64,000 nucleotides of DNA from Flavobacterium sp. (GCF_039595935.1 NZ_JBCNKR010000005.1:62001-126000), one strand, 5' to 3'. Counted from the stretch's first letter, positions 7,150-15,942 are shown. Numbers and translations: made by a program. The notes: generated by a model not told the origin, from the sequence alone.

Positions 7150-7332
7150 GCAAATTAAGGTTGTGTTTTTATTTCGAAAACACATTAAAAGGGAATCAAG
7201 TAAAATCTTGAGCTGTACCCGCAACTGTAAGCTTAGTTCTGAAAAGAATGCTGTTGTAACTGCAAACCACTGTCACGTCATACGCGATGGGAAGGTAAAC
7301 AACAAGACGCAAGCCAGGAGACCTGCCTTTAT
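7150..7332 (+). ncRNA. Cobalamin riboswitch
   Basis: The leader carries the conserved cobalamin aptamer landmarks: GGGAATC at 7191-7197, then AGCTGTACCCGCAACTGTAA around 7210-7230, and the B12 box AGCCAGGAGACCTGCC at about 7312-7327. The aptamer binds adenosyl- or methylcobalamin and would lower expression of the btuB-btuG-like pair when B12 is sufficient. After the B12 box, CTCT and AGAG segments at about 7347-7362 could pair close to the start codon, suggesting control of translation, though the expression platform is not certain. The boundaries are approximate. Confidence 0.95.
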
Positions 7333-7371
7333 AACAAATATCGAGCTCTCGGGAAAAAGAGTGGAGAAATT

Positions 7372-9222
7372 ATGACTTTAAGAATACGTTTTGCTTTTTT
7401 ACTTTTAATGTTGTGCCAATTCATTTCGGCGCAGAGCGATTCTATTAAGCTAAAAGAAGTGGTAGTTTCTGATGCCAATCTTAAGAAATTCTCCAATTCG
7501 CAGTCGGTTTTAAAGCTCAGTGATTCTATTATCAATAAAAATGAAGCTTTATTAACTGATCTTCTCAATTTTAATTCTACCATTTATTTTAAAGAATACG
7601 GACGCGGAATGCTTTCTACGGTTTCTTTTCGTGGAACTACTTCTTCGCAGACGGCAGTAATCTGGAACGGAATTAATATTAATTCGCAAATGAACGGAAG
7701 CACCGATTTTAATACGATTTCAGGTTCTGATTATAATTCGATTAGTGTAAAAGCCGGCGGAGGAAGTGTTATTTACGGAAGCGGTGCCATTGGCGGAACG
7801 GTGCATTTAAACAACGATCTGGCATTTTATAATCGTTTTGAGAATAATTTAAAACTGGATTACGGAAGTTTCAACACTATTGGAATCAATTATAAAACGA
7901 ATATTTCTAACGAAAAATGGAGCGCGCAAATTGGTTTTTCTAAAAACAGCTCGACCAACGATTATAAGTATTTAAACCGTTATACATGGCGTGGCGAACA
8001 GCGCTGGAATCAAAATGGCCAGTATGATATTATCACAATGAGTGCTAATGCGGGTTATAAAATTGATTCAAAAAACACTTTAAAATTATACAGTCAGTTT
8101 TCAAATACAGACCGAAATACTTCTCTGGTAGTTGAAACAGAAACGAAAAGCAAATACATAAACGGTTTTAACAGAAACCTGTTAGAATATGATGGTGATT
8201 TTGGAAAATTTAAAACCAATTTCAAAACGGCTTACATTTTTGAAAACTATCAATATTTTGCCGATAACTCGACCAATCAATATACTTACGGAAAAACCGA
8301 AAGTTTAATTACAAAACTTGATTTAGGCTATACTTTATTCAAATCGACGCAGGTAAACGGAATTTTTGATTATAACCGAACAAAAGGTTACGGATCGAGT
8401 TTTGGTGACCATGTTCGCGAAATCAGTTCTGCAGGATTATTGATCAAACAAGATTTTTCTACCGAATGGAAAAACGAACTCGGAATTAGAAAAGAGTTTA
8501 CCGATAATTATAAATCTCCGGTTTTATTCTCTTTAGGTTCAACGTATCAGTTTAGCAAATTGTACAATTTCAAACTGAATGTATCCCGAAATTACAGAAT
8601 TCCAACTTACAATGACTTGTATTGGGAAACGGGTGGGAACCCTGATCTAAAACCTGAAAGTTCTTATCAGGCAGAAATTGGAAACGTATTTACTTTCAAA
8701 AATATTTCGCTTACGCAGAATTTCTATTACATCAAAATCAAGGATTTACTGCAATGGGTTCCGGGTAAAAATGGCATTTGGAGTCCTATAAACAAAGACA
8801 GAGTGAACAGTTATGGCGCTGAAACCTTGTTGAGCTGGAAAAAACAATACGGTAAAAACAATTGGAGCGCAAACGCATCTTATGCCTATACAGCTTCAAA
8901 AGATGAAGAAACTAAAAAGCAGTTGTTTTTTGTTCCTTATAATAAAGTAACGGCTTCGGCAGCTTATTCACGAAACAGAATATCGGCTTATTATCAATTT
9001 TTATATAATGGTTTTGTGTACACAAGGGCCGATAATAATCCGGACGAAATTATAAACGATTATATGATTTCTAACATCGGTATCGATTATGATTTTAAAT
9101 TCTTAGACTCTTTTAAACTTGGTTTTCAGATTTTAAATCTCTTCAATAAAGATTACGAAAGTCTGGAAGACAGGCCAATGCCGGGTAGAAATTTCAACAT
9201 GTATTTAACTCTAAAATTTTAA
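7372..9222 (+). CDS. btuB: TonB-dependent outer membrane receptor, BtuB-like (vitamin B12)
   Basis: A 616-residue outer membrane protein with a signal peptide (FAFLLLMLCQFISAQS, cleavage near residue 21). The plug domain starts with LKEVVVSDANLKKF, has VSFRGTTSSQTAVIWNGINI, and ends near VIYGSGAIGGTVHL at about residue 140. A 22-strand barrel fills the rest, ending in an aromatic residue (MYLTLKF), as usual for insertion by the Bam complex. The length equals that of BtuB rather than the 800-1000 residues of SusC proteins. A cobalamin riboswitch directly upstream makes corrinoid the likely substrate, imported with energy from TonB-ExbBD encoded elsewhere. The beta-propeller lipoprotein follows after 5 bases. 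Confidence 0.92.
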   Translation: MTLRIRFAFLLLMLCQFISAQSDSIKLKEVVVSDANLKKFSNSQSVLKLSDSIINKNEALLTDLLNFNSTIYFKEYGRGMLSTVSFRGTTSSQTAVIWNGININSQMNGSTDFNTISGSDYNSISVKAGGGSVIYGSGAIGGTVHLNNDLAFYNRFENNLKLDYGSFNTIGINYKTNISNEKWSAQIGFSKNSSTNDYKYLNRYTWRGEQRWNQNGQYDIITMSANAGYKIDSKNTLKLYSQFSNTDRNTSLVVETETKSKYINGFNRNLLEYDGDFGKFKTNFKTAYIFENYQYFADNSTNQYTYGKTESLITKLDLGYTLFKSTQVNGIFDYNRTKGYGSSFGDHVREISSAGLLIKQDFSTEWKNELGIRKEFTDNYKSPVLFSLGSTYQFSKLYNFKLNVSRNYRIPTYNDLYWETGGNPDLKPESSYQAEIGNVFTFKNISLTQNFYYIKIKDLLQWVPGKNGIWSPINKDRVNSYGAETLLSWKKQYGKNNWSANASYAYTASKDEETKKQLFFVPYNKVTASAAYSRNRISAYYQFLYNGFVYTRADNNPDEIINDYMISNIGIDYDFKFLDSFKLGFQILNLFNKDYESLEDRPMPGRNFNMYLTLKF

Positions 9223-9227
9223 TATTT

Positions 9228-10286
9228 ATGAAACTTAGTAAATTACTTTTAATTGCGCTTAGCGTTTCGTTATTCGTTTCTTGTTCTAGTGACGATGATA
9301 CAGATGACAATGAAGTTGTAATACCAAAAGGACAATATGAAAATGGATTCTTTATTTTAAATGAAGGAAGTGCAGGACAAGGAAGTGTTTCTTTTTCCAG
9401 CGATGATTTCAGTGTTTTTACAAAAGATGCTTATACTGCTGCAAACGGAAACGATTTACTTGGGAAATATGCTCAAAACATCTTTTTTAACGGAGACAAC
9501 GCTTACATTATTGCCGGAGGTTCTAACGTTATAAATGTAGTAAACCGATATACTTTTAAGTTAGTTGCTAAAATCGAAACAGGACTTGTTAATCCAAGAT
9601 ATGGGGTTGTAAAAGATGGTAAAGCCTATGTAACAAATGCTAATACGTATTACGGAAAAGATTATCCTAACGGAAATACAGATGACTATGTAGCTGTAAT
9701 TAATTTGGCTACAAATACTTATGAATCGAAAATTGATTTGAATGCAACTGCAAACAGAATTATTGAAGAAAACGGTAAATTATACATTACTGAGCCTTAC
9801 AATAATGACAAATTATTAGTGGTAAATATTGCTAATAAAACATTAGAAACTCCTGTAACTATTGGTTCAAGCGCTGATACAATGGAAGAAGAAAATGGAA
9901 CTTTATACATTTTAAGAGGTCCTTACGGAGACAGAAGCGAAATTGTAAAAGTAAAATTAGCTGATAAATCTGTTTCTAAAATTACTTTCCCTGAATCATT
10001 AGACGGAGCTGGATACTTAGATATCTACCAAAGTAAAATTTACTATACAGTTGGTAATTCAGTTTACTCTATTGCTACAAGTGCTGCTGAAGCTTCTACA
10101 ACTGCAATATTAACAGCTAACTTGGGTTATTTATACGGATTTGCTGTAAACAACGATCATATTTTCTTAGCTGACAGTGGTGATTTTAAAGCTGATAGCA
10201 AAGCATACATTTATTCTTTAACCGGAAGTTTACAAAAAGAATTAACTGTTGGAGTGGGTCCAAACGGTTTTTACTTTAATGATTAA
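9228..10286 (+). CDS. DUF5074/YncE-like beta-propeller lipoprotein, BtuG-like
   Basis: A 352-residue lipoprotein: MKLSKLLLIALSVSLFVSC gives the lipid-attachment Cys at residue 19, and SSDDDTDDNE follows, an acidic stretch of the kind that exports Bacteroidota lipoproteins to the cell surface. The rest is repeated blades of about 40-50 residues (for example NGFFILNEG, NAYIIAGGSNVINVVNRYT, KAYVTNANTY, GKLYITEPYNND, GTLYILRG), as in a seven-bladed propeller. In gut Bacteroides, BtuG is a surface lipoprotein propeller that binds B12 tightly and partners BtuB. The five-base gap to btuB and shared riboswitch make this a strong functional match, but it is inferred, not proven. A terminator follows. 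Confidence 0.88.
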   Translation: MKLSKLLLIALSVSLFVSCSSDDDTDDNEVVIPKGQYENGFFILNEGSAGQGSVSFSSDDFSVFTKDAYTAANGNDLLGKYAQNIFFNGDNAYIIAGGSNVINVVNRYTFKLVAKIETGLVNPRYGVVKDGKAYVTNANTYYGKDYPNGNTDDYVAVINLATNTYESKIDLNATANRIIEENGKLYITEPYNNDKLLVVNIANKTLETPVTIGSSADTMEEENGTLYILRGPYGDRSEIVKVKLADKSVSKITFPESLDGAGYLDIYQSKIYYTVGNSVYSIATSAAEASTTAILTANLGYLYGFAVNNDHIFLADSGDFKADSKAYIYSLTGSLQKELTVGVGPNGFYFND

Positions 10287-10325
10287 TTCATTTCTTTAGA
10301 ATTAGTTTATTTGTTTTTGGTAAAA

Positions 10326-10355
10326 AAAGGCTTTCATTTCTGAAAGCCTTTTTTT
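10326..10355. terminator. Bidirectional terminator
   Basis: GGCTTTCA (10329-10336) pairs with TGAAAGCC (10341-10348) over a 4-base loop, flanked by A and T runs on both sides. It separates the btuB operon from the convergent S41 peptidase gene. Confidence 0.9.
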
Positions 10356-11831
10356 TTATCTCAATATCCCTGAAAATTCTTTTGGAGTACTTTCCAGATA
10401 CATTTCGTTTCGTAGTCCGTTTAATTTTTTAGAATCGCTTATGTAAGGTAAAACCAAGCTTTGATCGTTTTGGATTTTTTTAGCCGCAGAACCTGTGATT
10501 TTAGAAATTGCTAAATTCAATAAAGGCTCAGAAGGGTCTCCTAAAACACCATAACTGCTCACGTATTCATATTGCACATAAGTTGGCGTTAAACCTTGTG
10601 TATAATCTCCAAAATCTGCTGCATTCGAAATTTTAAACACCAAAGGCTGCATCGCATATTTATGATTTGGGTTTACATTAGTTTTAGTAAAAGTTGGCGA
10701 ATCATAAACCGTAAACGATCCCACATTTTTACCAATGGTAGTTTCTCCAATCTGAACTACATTAACATAAGGTTTTAATCCGTTAATCACTAATTCACTT
10801 GCTGATGCCGTGTTTGAAGTTGTAATAATATATACTGTAGCCATATTTAAGCTGTTTACAGTATTTCCATCAAAACTAGCTACAAATCTTTCATTCAGAG
10901 ATTCTAAATCATCCGAAGTCATACCTGCCATTAGTTTGAAATTATATTGTCTTTTCGAAAATATCTTTCCTTCAAACTGCCCCGTAATCATACTTGCCAA
11001 ACGTGTAGAAGAACGCACAGAACCTCCACCGTTGTATCTTAAATCCAAAATAAAATCAGTAACCCCTTCTGCTTTTAACTGGCCAAAAGCCTGATTTAAA
11101 CGTGCGTCATAATCTCCATAAAAACCATTGTACATTAAATATCCTATTTTATGTCCGCCGGAATTGATCACTTTATTTATTAAAATTGGATTTTCTTCTA
11201 AAGTTGTTTTAGTCAATGAAACTGATTTTCCATTTAAAACAAATGCAGAACCGGTATAATCAGCAAAGTTTAAAGTATAAGTATCTCCGCCGCTTAACAA
11301 TAAAGACTGGTAATTTGAAACTGTAAGTTTTGTTCCGTTTACTGCCGTAAATAAATCACCGCGTTTAATATCTTTACCCGAAGCATCAGAATCGGGAATA
11401 ATATAACGCACATAACCTACCAAATCATTTGACCCTTCGGCTACTCTTGTCAATTTAAAATCTACCCCGTTATTTTTTGTAATACCGTTAAGTTCTTGTT
11501 CTAAAACCGTATAATCATCAACCATCCAGCTAAAACGATCAATTGCATTACTTGGATATTTGCTTACCGGTTTGTTTAATAAATCCTGAAATAATTCTTC
11601 CGGATCTGAATATCCGGATAAATAAGCATTTAATTCGTTCTGAGAGCTAAAACGGTCATCGGCTAAATTAGGAACATCAGCCTGCCATAAATAAACCTGA
11701 TTTAGGCCTTTCCAAATAAAATCATTGACTTGTAATTTAGCAGGAGTTCTTACATCATCCTCATCTTCACAAGATTGCAGAGCAAATGTTAATATAAATA
11801 AAAGCAGTATCGATTTTAAAATTGGTTTCAT
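10356..11831 (-). CDS. S41 family (C-terminal processing) peptidase lipoprotein
   Basis: A 491-residue lipoprotein (ILLLFILTFALQSCEDEDD, Cys near residue 21, then an acidic stretch that suggests surface exposure). A PDZ-like region (about residues 115-215, with YIIPDSDASGKDIKRGDLFTAVNG) precedes the S41 protease domain. GYLMYNGF and DLRYNGGGSVRSS are the substrate-binding core. The catalytic Ser lies in NTASASELV and the Lys in TIGKNVGS, as in tail-specific proteases. It would cut protein C-termini at the cell envelope. It faces away from the ECF sigma operon with about 160 bases between, and may share regulation, though no paired promoter was found for it. Confidence 0.9.
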   Translation of the reverse strand: MKPILKSILLLFILTFALQSCEDEDDVRTPAKLQVNDFIWKGLNQVYLWQADVPNLADDRFSSQNELNAYLSGYSDPEELFQDLLNKPVSKYPSNAIDRFSWMVDDYTVLEQELNGITKNNGVDFKLTRVAEGSNDLVGYVRYIIPDSDASGKDIKRGDLFTAVNGTKLTVSNYQSLLLSGGDTYTLNFADYTGSAFVLNGKSVSLTKTTLEENPILINKVINSGGHKIGYLMYNGFYGDYDARLNQAFGQLKAEGVTDFILDLRYNGGGSVRSSTRLASMITGQFEGKIFSKRQYNFKLMAGMTSDDLESLNERFVASFDGNTVNSLNMATVYIITTSNTASASELVINGLKPYVNVVQIGETTIGKNVGSFTVYDSPTFTKTNVNPNHKYAMQPLVFKISNAADFGDYTQGLTPTYVQYEYVSSYGVLGDPSEPLLNLAISKITGSAAKKIQNDQSLVLPYISDSKKLNGLRNEMYLESTPKEFSGILR

Positions 11832-11930
11832 AGAAATTTAGGTTTCGGTATAGTGGTATTCTATTAACGTAAAAATACTACCTTTAGTTTTAACTCTTGA
11901 TCTTTTTTTATAAAAAATTTCAATAGTGGT

Positions 11931-11955
11931 GTAACAAAAATAATTGTGCCTCGTC
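11931..11955 (+). promoter_or_regulatory. Candidate ECF-sigma autoregulatory promoter
   Basis: GTAAC (11931-11935), a 16-base spacer and CGTC (11952-11955) match the classical AAC/CGTC architecture of ECF sigma promoters rather than the vegetative TTG/TAnnTTTG pattern. It lies 35 bases before the sigma factor start, suggesting self-activation. Confidence 0.55.
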
Positions 11956-11990
11956 TTGACTATATAAGCTAACGAATAACCTTTTAATTT

Positions 11991-12500
11991 ATGAACCAGA
12001 ATGTGTTTATAGAATTAGTTAATCCTTTTAAAGACAAAGTTTTTCGTCTGGCAAAACGATTGCTTACCAGTACTGAGGAAGCCGAAGATGCTACTCAGGA
12101 AGTAATGGTAAAATTATGGAACAAAAAAGAGAATCTTAACGATTATAATAATGTAGAAGCGCTGGCAATGACCATGACCAAAAATTATTGTCTGGATCAG
12201 TTAAAATCGAAAAGAGCCGGAAATCTGCAAATTGTTCACACCAATTTTACAGATCGTGAGCCGCAATTAGACCGAAAACTGGAAGATGCTGACAGTTTAG
12301 AATGGGTTGAAAAAATAATAAATCAGATGCCGGAACAGCTTCAGCTTTTAATTCAGCTTCGGGATGTAGAACAATATGAATTTGAAGAAATTGCCAAAAT
12401 TGTAAATATGAACGAAACGGCAATTAGAGTAGCTCTTTCGAGAGCGAGAAAAAAAATAAGAGAATCAATGGTAAATGCACACAGTTATGGAATTAGATAA
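11991..12500 (+). CDS. ECF RNA polymerase sigma factor
   Basis: A 169-residue sigma-70 family protein of the extracytoplasmic function type, with only regions 2 and 4. Region 2 runs from about residue 5 to 75 (VFRLAKRLLTSTEEAEDATQEVMVKLW, then AMTMTKNYCLDQLKSKR), and region 4 runs from about 105 to 160 (MPEQLQLLIQLRDVEQYEFEEIA, then NETAIRVALSRARKKIRE, the -35 reading helix). It directs RNA polymerase to stress or envelope-type promoters. Its own upstream region has an ECF-type promoter. The next gene overlaps by 14 bases and encodes a single-pass membrane protein that is the likely regulator. Confidence 0.95.
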   Translation: MNQNVFIELVNPFKDKVFRLAKRLLTSTEEAEDATQEVMVKLWNKKENLNDYNNVEALAMTMTKNYCLDQLKSKRAGNLQIVHTNFTDREPQLDRKLEDADSLEWVEKIINQMPEQLQLLIQLRDVEQYEFEEIAKIVNMNETAIRVALSRARKKIRESMVNAHSYGIR

Positions 12501-12978
12501 AATCGAAAATATATTAGAAAAATACTTTCAGGGAGAAACTACTATTGCTGAAGAAAATCAATTAAAAGAATATTTTTCTTCATCAAATGTTGCGCAGCAT
12601 TTGGAGCAGTATAAACCTGTTTTTGGTTATTTCTCTCAGGTAAAACAACAAAAATCAACGCAGGAATTAGAAAACCTTACCTTAACAGGAGAAACAATCC
12701 CGTTAAAAACTAAAAAACGAAATCTGGTATGGTTGTCGATTGCCGCTTCGGTAGTTGTTTTACTAGGAATTGGAACCTTCTTTTTTGCTGGCGAAGAAAA
12801 TAATACTACTGCAGTGGCTTCGCAATCAGAATTAGGAACCTACGATGATCCGGAAGAAGCTCTCGCCGCAACGCAAAAAGCTTTGGCCTTATTATCAAAC
12901 AAAGTTAATGTAGGTATTGAAAGTGTACAATACATTAACGAATATGAACAATCAAAAAACAAAATTTTTAAACAGTAA
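12487..12978 (+). CDS. Single-pass membrane protein, probable anti-sigma factor
   Basis: A 163-residue protein starting at the ATG at 12487 (MELDKIENILEKYFQGE); an in-frame upstream ATG at 12475 adds only four residues. The first 85 residues are acidic and probably cytoplasmic, with KYFQGETTIAEENQLKEYF as in many Bacteroidota anti-sigma N-termini. A transmembrane helix follows (LVWLSIAASVVVLLGIGTFFF, about residues 83-103) and a periplasmic tail of about 60 residues that contains DPEEALAATQKALALLSNK. The 14-base overlap with the sigma gene supports a sigma/anti-sigma pair. It lacks the larger FecR domain, so it is not a FecR-type signal transducer. The role is inferred from position and topology. 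Confidence 0.75.
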   Translation: MELDKIENILEKYFQGETTIAEENQLKEYFSSSNVAQHLEQYKPVFGYFSQVKQQKSTQELENLTLTGETIPLKTKKRNLVWLSIAASVVVLLGIGTFFFAGEENNTTAVASQSELGTYDDPEEALAATQKALALLSNKVNVGIESVQYINEYEQSKNKIFKQ

Positions 12979-12994
12979 ATTAAATTTAAAAAAC

Positions 12995-13522
12995 ATGAAA
13001 AATTTCATCATAACTTTAGTATTCGCATTCGTTACACAAGCTTTTTACGCACAAAGCGCTTTTGACAAGTATGACGGTCAGGACGATGTAACCTCAGTAA
13101 TTGTAAACAAAAAAATGTTCGATTTAATGAGCAAAGTAAAAGTTGATGCTTCTGATAAAGAAACACAGCAATATATTAATCTGATCAAAAAATTGGATTA
13201 CTTAAAAGTGTTTACAACCAAAAATCCTAAAATCGAAGCCGATATGAAAGCTTCTGCTGATAAATACATCAAAACTGCCGGTCTGGAAGAATTGATGCGT
13301 ATAAATGACAGCGGTAAAAATGTCAAGATAATGGTAAAATCCGGAGCAAGCGATACACAAATAAAAGAATTATTAATGTTTGTTGACGGTGCAAAAAACA
13401 ACGAAAGTGTCTTATTGTCTCTTACAGGTAATTTTGATTTAAATGAGATTTCTGTACTTACAGACAAAATGCAGCTTCCTGGCGGAACAGACTTAAAAAA
13501 AGCATCTAAAGGCAAAAAATAA
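12995..13522 (+). CDS. DUF4252 domain protein, secreted
   Basis: A 175-residue secreted protein with a signal peptide (MKNFIITLVFAFVTQAFYAQ). The start at 12995 is preferred to an upstream in-frame ATG at 12917 that lies inside the previous gene and would bury the signal peptide. The mature part matches the DUF4252 type: FDKYDGQDDVTSVIVNKKMFDLMSKV, a Lys-rich middle, and the conserved VLLSLTGNFDLNEISVLTDKM near the end. Function is unknown. It is third in the ECF sigma operon, and the following gene encodes a second DUF4252 protein after 2 bases, so both are probable outputs or sensors of this regulon. Confidence 0.85.
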   Translation: MKNFIITLVFAFVTQAFYAQSAFDKYDGQDDVTSVIVNKKMFDLMSKVKVDASDKETQQYINLIKKLDYLKVFTTKNPKIEADMKASADKYIKTAGLEELMRINDSGKNVKIMVKSGASDTQIKELLMFVDGAKNNESVLLSLTGNFDLNEISVLTDKMQLPGGTDLKKASKGKK

Positions 13523-13524
13523 TT

Positions 13525-14061
13525 ATGAAACTCAGCGTTTTTACCACAGCCCTTTTAGCATTACTAACTCTTGTAAGTTGTAATTCTGAGCCTTCACTAC
13601 AAAAATATTTTGTAGAAAACACAGATAAAAAAGATTTTATTGCGGTTGATGTTTCACCAAGTATTTTGAATTTAGAAAAAGTCAAATTATCTGCAGAACA
13701 AAAAGAAGCTGTAAATTCATTCGACAAAATGAACATTTTAGCCTTTAAAGCGACAGATAAAAATCAGGCTGAATTTGAAACTGAACGCAAAAAAGTAACC
13801 GCGATTTTAAAAAATCCAAAATATCAGGAATTAATGAAAGTTGGTTCTGGTAAAGACGGTGCTTCAATAAGTTATGTCGGCTCTGATGAAAACATTACAG
13901 AATTCATCGTATTTGCCAACAGAAAAGAAAATGGTTTTGCTGTTGTTCGTGTTTTAGGAAACAATATGAATCCTAATAATATCATGACTTTAATGTCGGT
14001 TTTAAAAGAATCAAAAATCGATATGGAGCAATTGAAACCTTTGCAGCAGCTGGTTAAATAA
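13525..14061 (+). CDS. DUF4252 domain lipoprotein
   Basis: A 178-residue lipoprotein (TALLALLTLVSCNSEPS, lipid-attachment Cys near residue 20). It is related to the preceding DUF4252 protein but has a lipid anchor instead of a simple signal peptide, and its C-terminal half has GASISYVGSDENITEFIVFANRK and an MTLMSVLKES segment. It is the last gene of the ECF sigma operon and is followed by a good hairpin terminator. The pairing of a secreted and a lipidated DUF4252 paralogue in one sigma operon suggests they act together in the envelope. No biochemical role can be assigned. Confidence 0.85.
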   Translation: MKLSVFTTALLALLTLVSCNSEPSLQKYFVENTDKKDFIAVDVSPSILNLEKVKLSAEQKEAVNSFDKMNILAFKATDKNQAEFETERKKVTAILKNPKYQELMKVGSGKDGASISYVGSDENITEFIVFANRKENGFAVVRVLGNNMNPNNIMTLMSVLKESKIDMEQLKPLQQLVK

Positions 14062-14082
14062 TTATCTTACTTTAAAACGAAG

Positions 14083-14112
14083 AAAGCTCCTTAACCGGAG
14101 CTTTTTTTATTT
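14083..14112 (+). terminator. Rho-independent terminator of the ECF sigma operon
   Basis: AAAGCTCC (14083-14090) pairs with GGAGCTTT (14097-14104), followed by a T run. Confidence 0.9.
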
Positions 14113-14175
14113 TAAATTATATCTTTAACACATTATTTATCAAAGCCAAAACTTATTAAAAAACAAATTTAATCC

Positions 14176-15261
14176 ATGAAACCAAACTCAGTTATATTAA
14201 CCTTTTTACTTCTGTTTTGTTTTTCTGCAAATAGCCAAACCGAAAAAAAATTAAGCAAACCCGAAAAAGATTTCGAAACTTTCTGGACAGCTTTCAAAGA
14301 CAATTATGCTTTTTTTGAACTTAAAAAAGTGAATTGGGATGAAACCTACAAAAAATTTCGTCCTTTGATAACTAAGAAAACAAAAGAAAAAGAACTTCTG
14401 GAAACTTTTGAAGCAATGGTCGCCCCATTAAAAGATGGACATATTACGATTTCAAAAGGCGATAAAGTAATTTATAAAGTCAAAAAACAATCTTCTTTTT
14501 TAGATGAATTTAAAGGAATTGAAAATCAGTTGTGGGAAACGAGTTTTTCAACATTAGAAAATAACGGTTTTTCAAAAATAAAAGGAAGCGGACCTTTATT
14601 TAAAGATATTCCGTTATACAATTCTGCAAGAAACACAGATATTGGCTACATTAGAATTTCGAGATGTTTTGGTAATATGGAAAGTCTTTTTGATGACAAA
14701 AAAGAAAAAGAAGACATCGACTTAATGCTTACTCTTTTTGATAGTATTTTAGGATCTTTTTCAGATACCAAAGCCATAATCATTGATATGAGATCAAATG
14801 GCGGCGGTCATGGCGGCGATCTTTTAGCTGGCAGATTTGCATCTGCAAAAAGAATAACGCATTATAAGTCTATCCGACAAAAAGCAGATTATGAAAATTT
14901 TACAATTCCTGAACCTATTTACATCACACCAAATAATGGCGTTCAATATTTAAAGCCAATTGTAATTTTGACAAATGACAGAACGGCAAGTTCTGCAGAA
15001 GATTTTACGATTTCTCTTTATCAACAATCAAATATAACTACTATTGGAACTAATACTTCGGGAATGATGTCGGATATGTTTGGAACCGATTTATCTAACA
15101 AAATTTCATTTACACTTTCGAACCAAAGATATTATTCGACAGATAACAAATTACTTGAAGACATTGGAGTTCCTGTAAAAATTGAAGTTAAAAACACCAA
15201 ACAAGATATCGAAAAGAAAATAGATCCGGTCATTTTAAAAGCTATTGAGGTTTTAAAATAA
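14176..15261 (+). CDS. S41 family peptidase, secreted
   Basis: A 361-residue secreted protease-like protein (signal MKPNSVILTFLLLFCFSANS). The N-terminal helical part (FETFWTAFKDNYAFFELKKV) resembles that of tricorn- and CtpA-type S41 proteins, and KDGHITI follows. The core has TDIGYIRISRCFG, IIDMRSNGGGHGGD, and the nucleophile Ser in DRTASSAEDFTISL, and TIGTNTSGMMSDMF is the end of the active site region. No PDZ domain is obvious, unlike the S41 lipoprotein at 10356-11831. The usual catalytic Lys after the Ser is not evident at the same spacing, since TIGTNTSG replaces the TIGK pattern, so activity is uncertain. It appears to be monocistronic. Confidence 0.85.
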   Translation: MKPNSVILTFLLLFCFSANSQTEKKLSKPEKDFETFWTAFKDNYAFFELKKVNWDETYKKFRPLITKKTKEKELLETFEAMVAPLKDGHITISKGDKVIYKVKKQSSFLDEFKGIENQLWETSFSTLENNGFSKIKGSGPLFKDIPLYNSARNTDIGYIRISRCFGNMESLFDDKKEKEDIDLMLTLFDSILGSFSDTKAIIIDMRSNGGGHGGDLLAGRFASAKRITHYKSIRQKADYENFTIPEPIYITPNNGVQYLKPIVILTNDRTASSAEDFTISLYQQSNITTIGTNTSGMMSDMFGTDLSNKISFTLSNQRYYSTDNKLLEDIGVPVKIEVKNTKQDIEKKIDPVILKAIEVLK

Positions 15262-15300
15262 GATCAGGAAATTTACTTATTTAGTGTATACTATGCGTAC

Positions 15301-15316
15301 ACGCACTGCTGTGCGT
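15301..15316. repeat. Short palindrome ACGCACTGCTGTGCGT
   Basis: A GC-rich palindrome (ACGCAC/GTGCGT, 4-base loop) stands out in the AT-rich gap after the S41 gene, followed by CTCTAC. It looks like a remnant of a dispersed repeat. Confidence 0.5.
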
Positions 15317-15472
15317 CTCTACGAAAAAATGGAATTAAACAATACCAACAATTAAGAAGATTTTACTTTGTAATTTTTATTTTGGTGTTGACCTAATTTA
15401 ATTACATTTACAAAATGAGATTTTTGATTCACCAAAACATAAATTTCAAAATCTAATTAAACAAGAATTAAT

Positions 15473-15877
15473 ATGATACAAAAAACATCAAATGCCTTTA
15501 TCGCAGCATCTTGGGTTGCTCTTGGAGCCGGAACAATTGGTTTTATTGTTGGACTTGCCAGAGCCGAAATGCTTTTAAACGAAAAAGGATATTATTTCAC
15601 CGTTTTAATGTTCGGACTTTTTGCCGTTGTTTCATTACAAAAAAGTGTGAGAGACCGTCTTGAAAAACTTCCGGTAACTGATATTTATTACGGAATATGC
15701 TGGTTCGGAACTTTACTTTCAATCGTACTTTTAGTCGTTGGATTATGGAACGCTACTATTTTACCAAGCGAAAAAGGTTTTTATGCTTTTGCTTTTCTAT
15801 TAGCATTATTTGGTGCTATTTCAGTACAAAAGAATACCAGAGATAATATGAATTTTAGTCAAAACGAAAACAATTAA
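15473..15877 (+). CDS. YiaA/YiaB-family inner membrane protein
   Basis: A 134-residue protein with four membrane helices arranged as two similar halves. Each half has a helix pair and a conserved AEMLLNEKGYY or ILPSEKGFYAF segment followed by a helix ending in VSLQKSVRD or ISVQKNTRD. This internal repeat is the mark of the yiaA/yiaB domain. It acts in the inner membrane; its function is unknown. The gene appears to be monocistronic, with a gap of about 210 bases upstream and a perfect palindromic terminator downstream that also serves carB. Confidence 0.9.
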   Translation: MIQKTSNAFIAASWVALGAGTIGFIVGLARAEMLLNEKGYYFTVLMFGLFAVVSLQKSVRDRLEKLPVTDIYYGICWFGTLLSIVLLVVGLWNATILPSEKGFYAFAFLLALFGAISVQKNTRDNMNFSQNENN

Positions 15878-15942
15878 AATCCACATTTTGATTCAGGATT
15901 AGCATTCCGCAGGAATGTTTCATCGGTAGAAAAAATCATAAA

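Noticed and set aside
7163..7375. Open reading frame across the riboswitch
   Set aside because: It is entirely within the cobalamin aptamer and its leader, encodes no recognisable protein and would use the conserved RNA as coding sequence.
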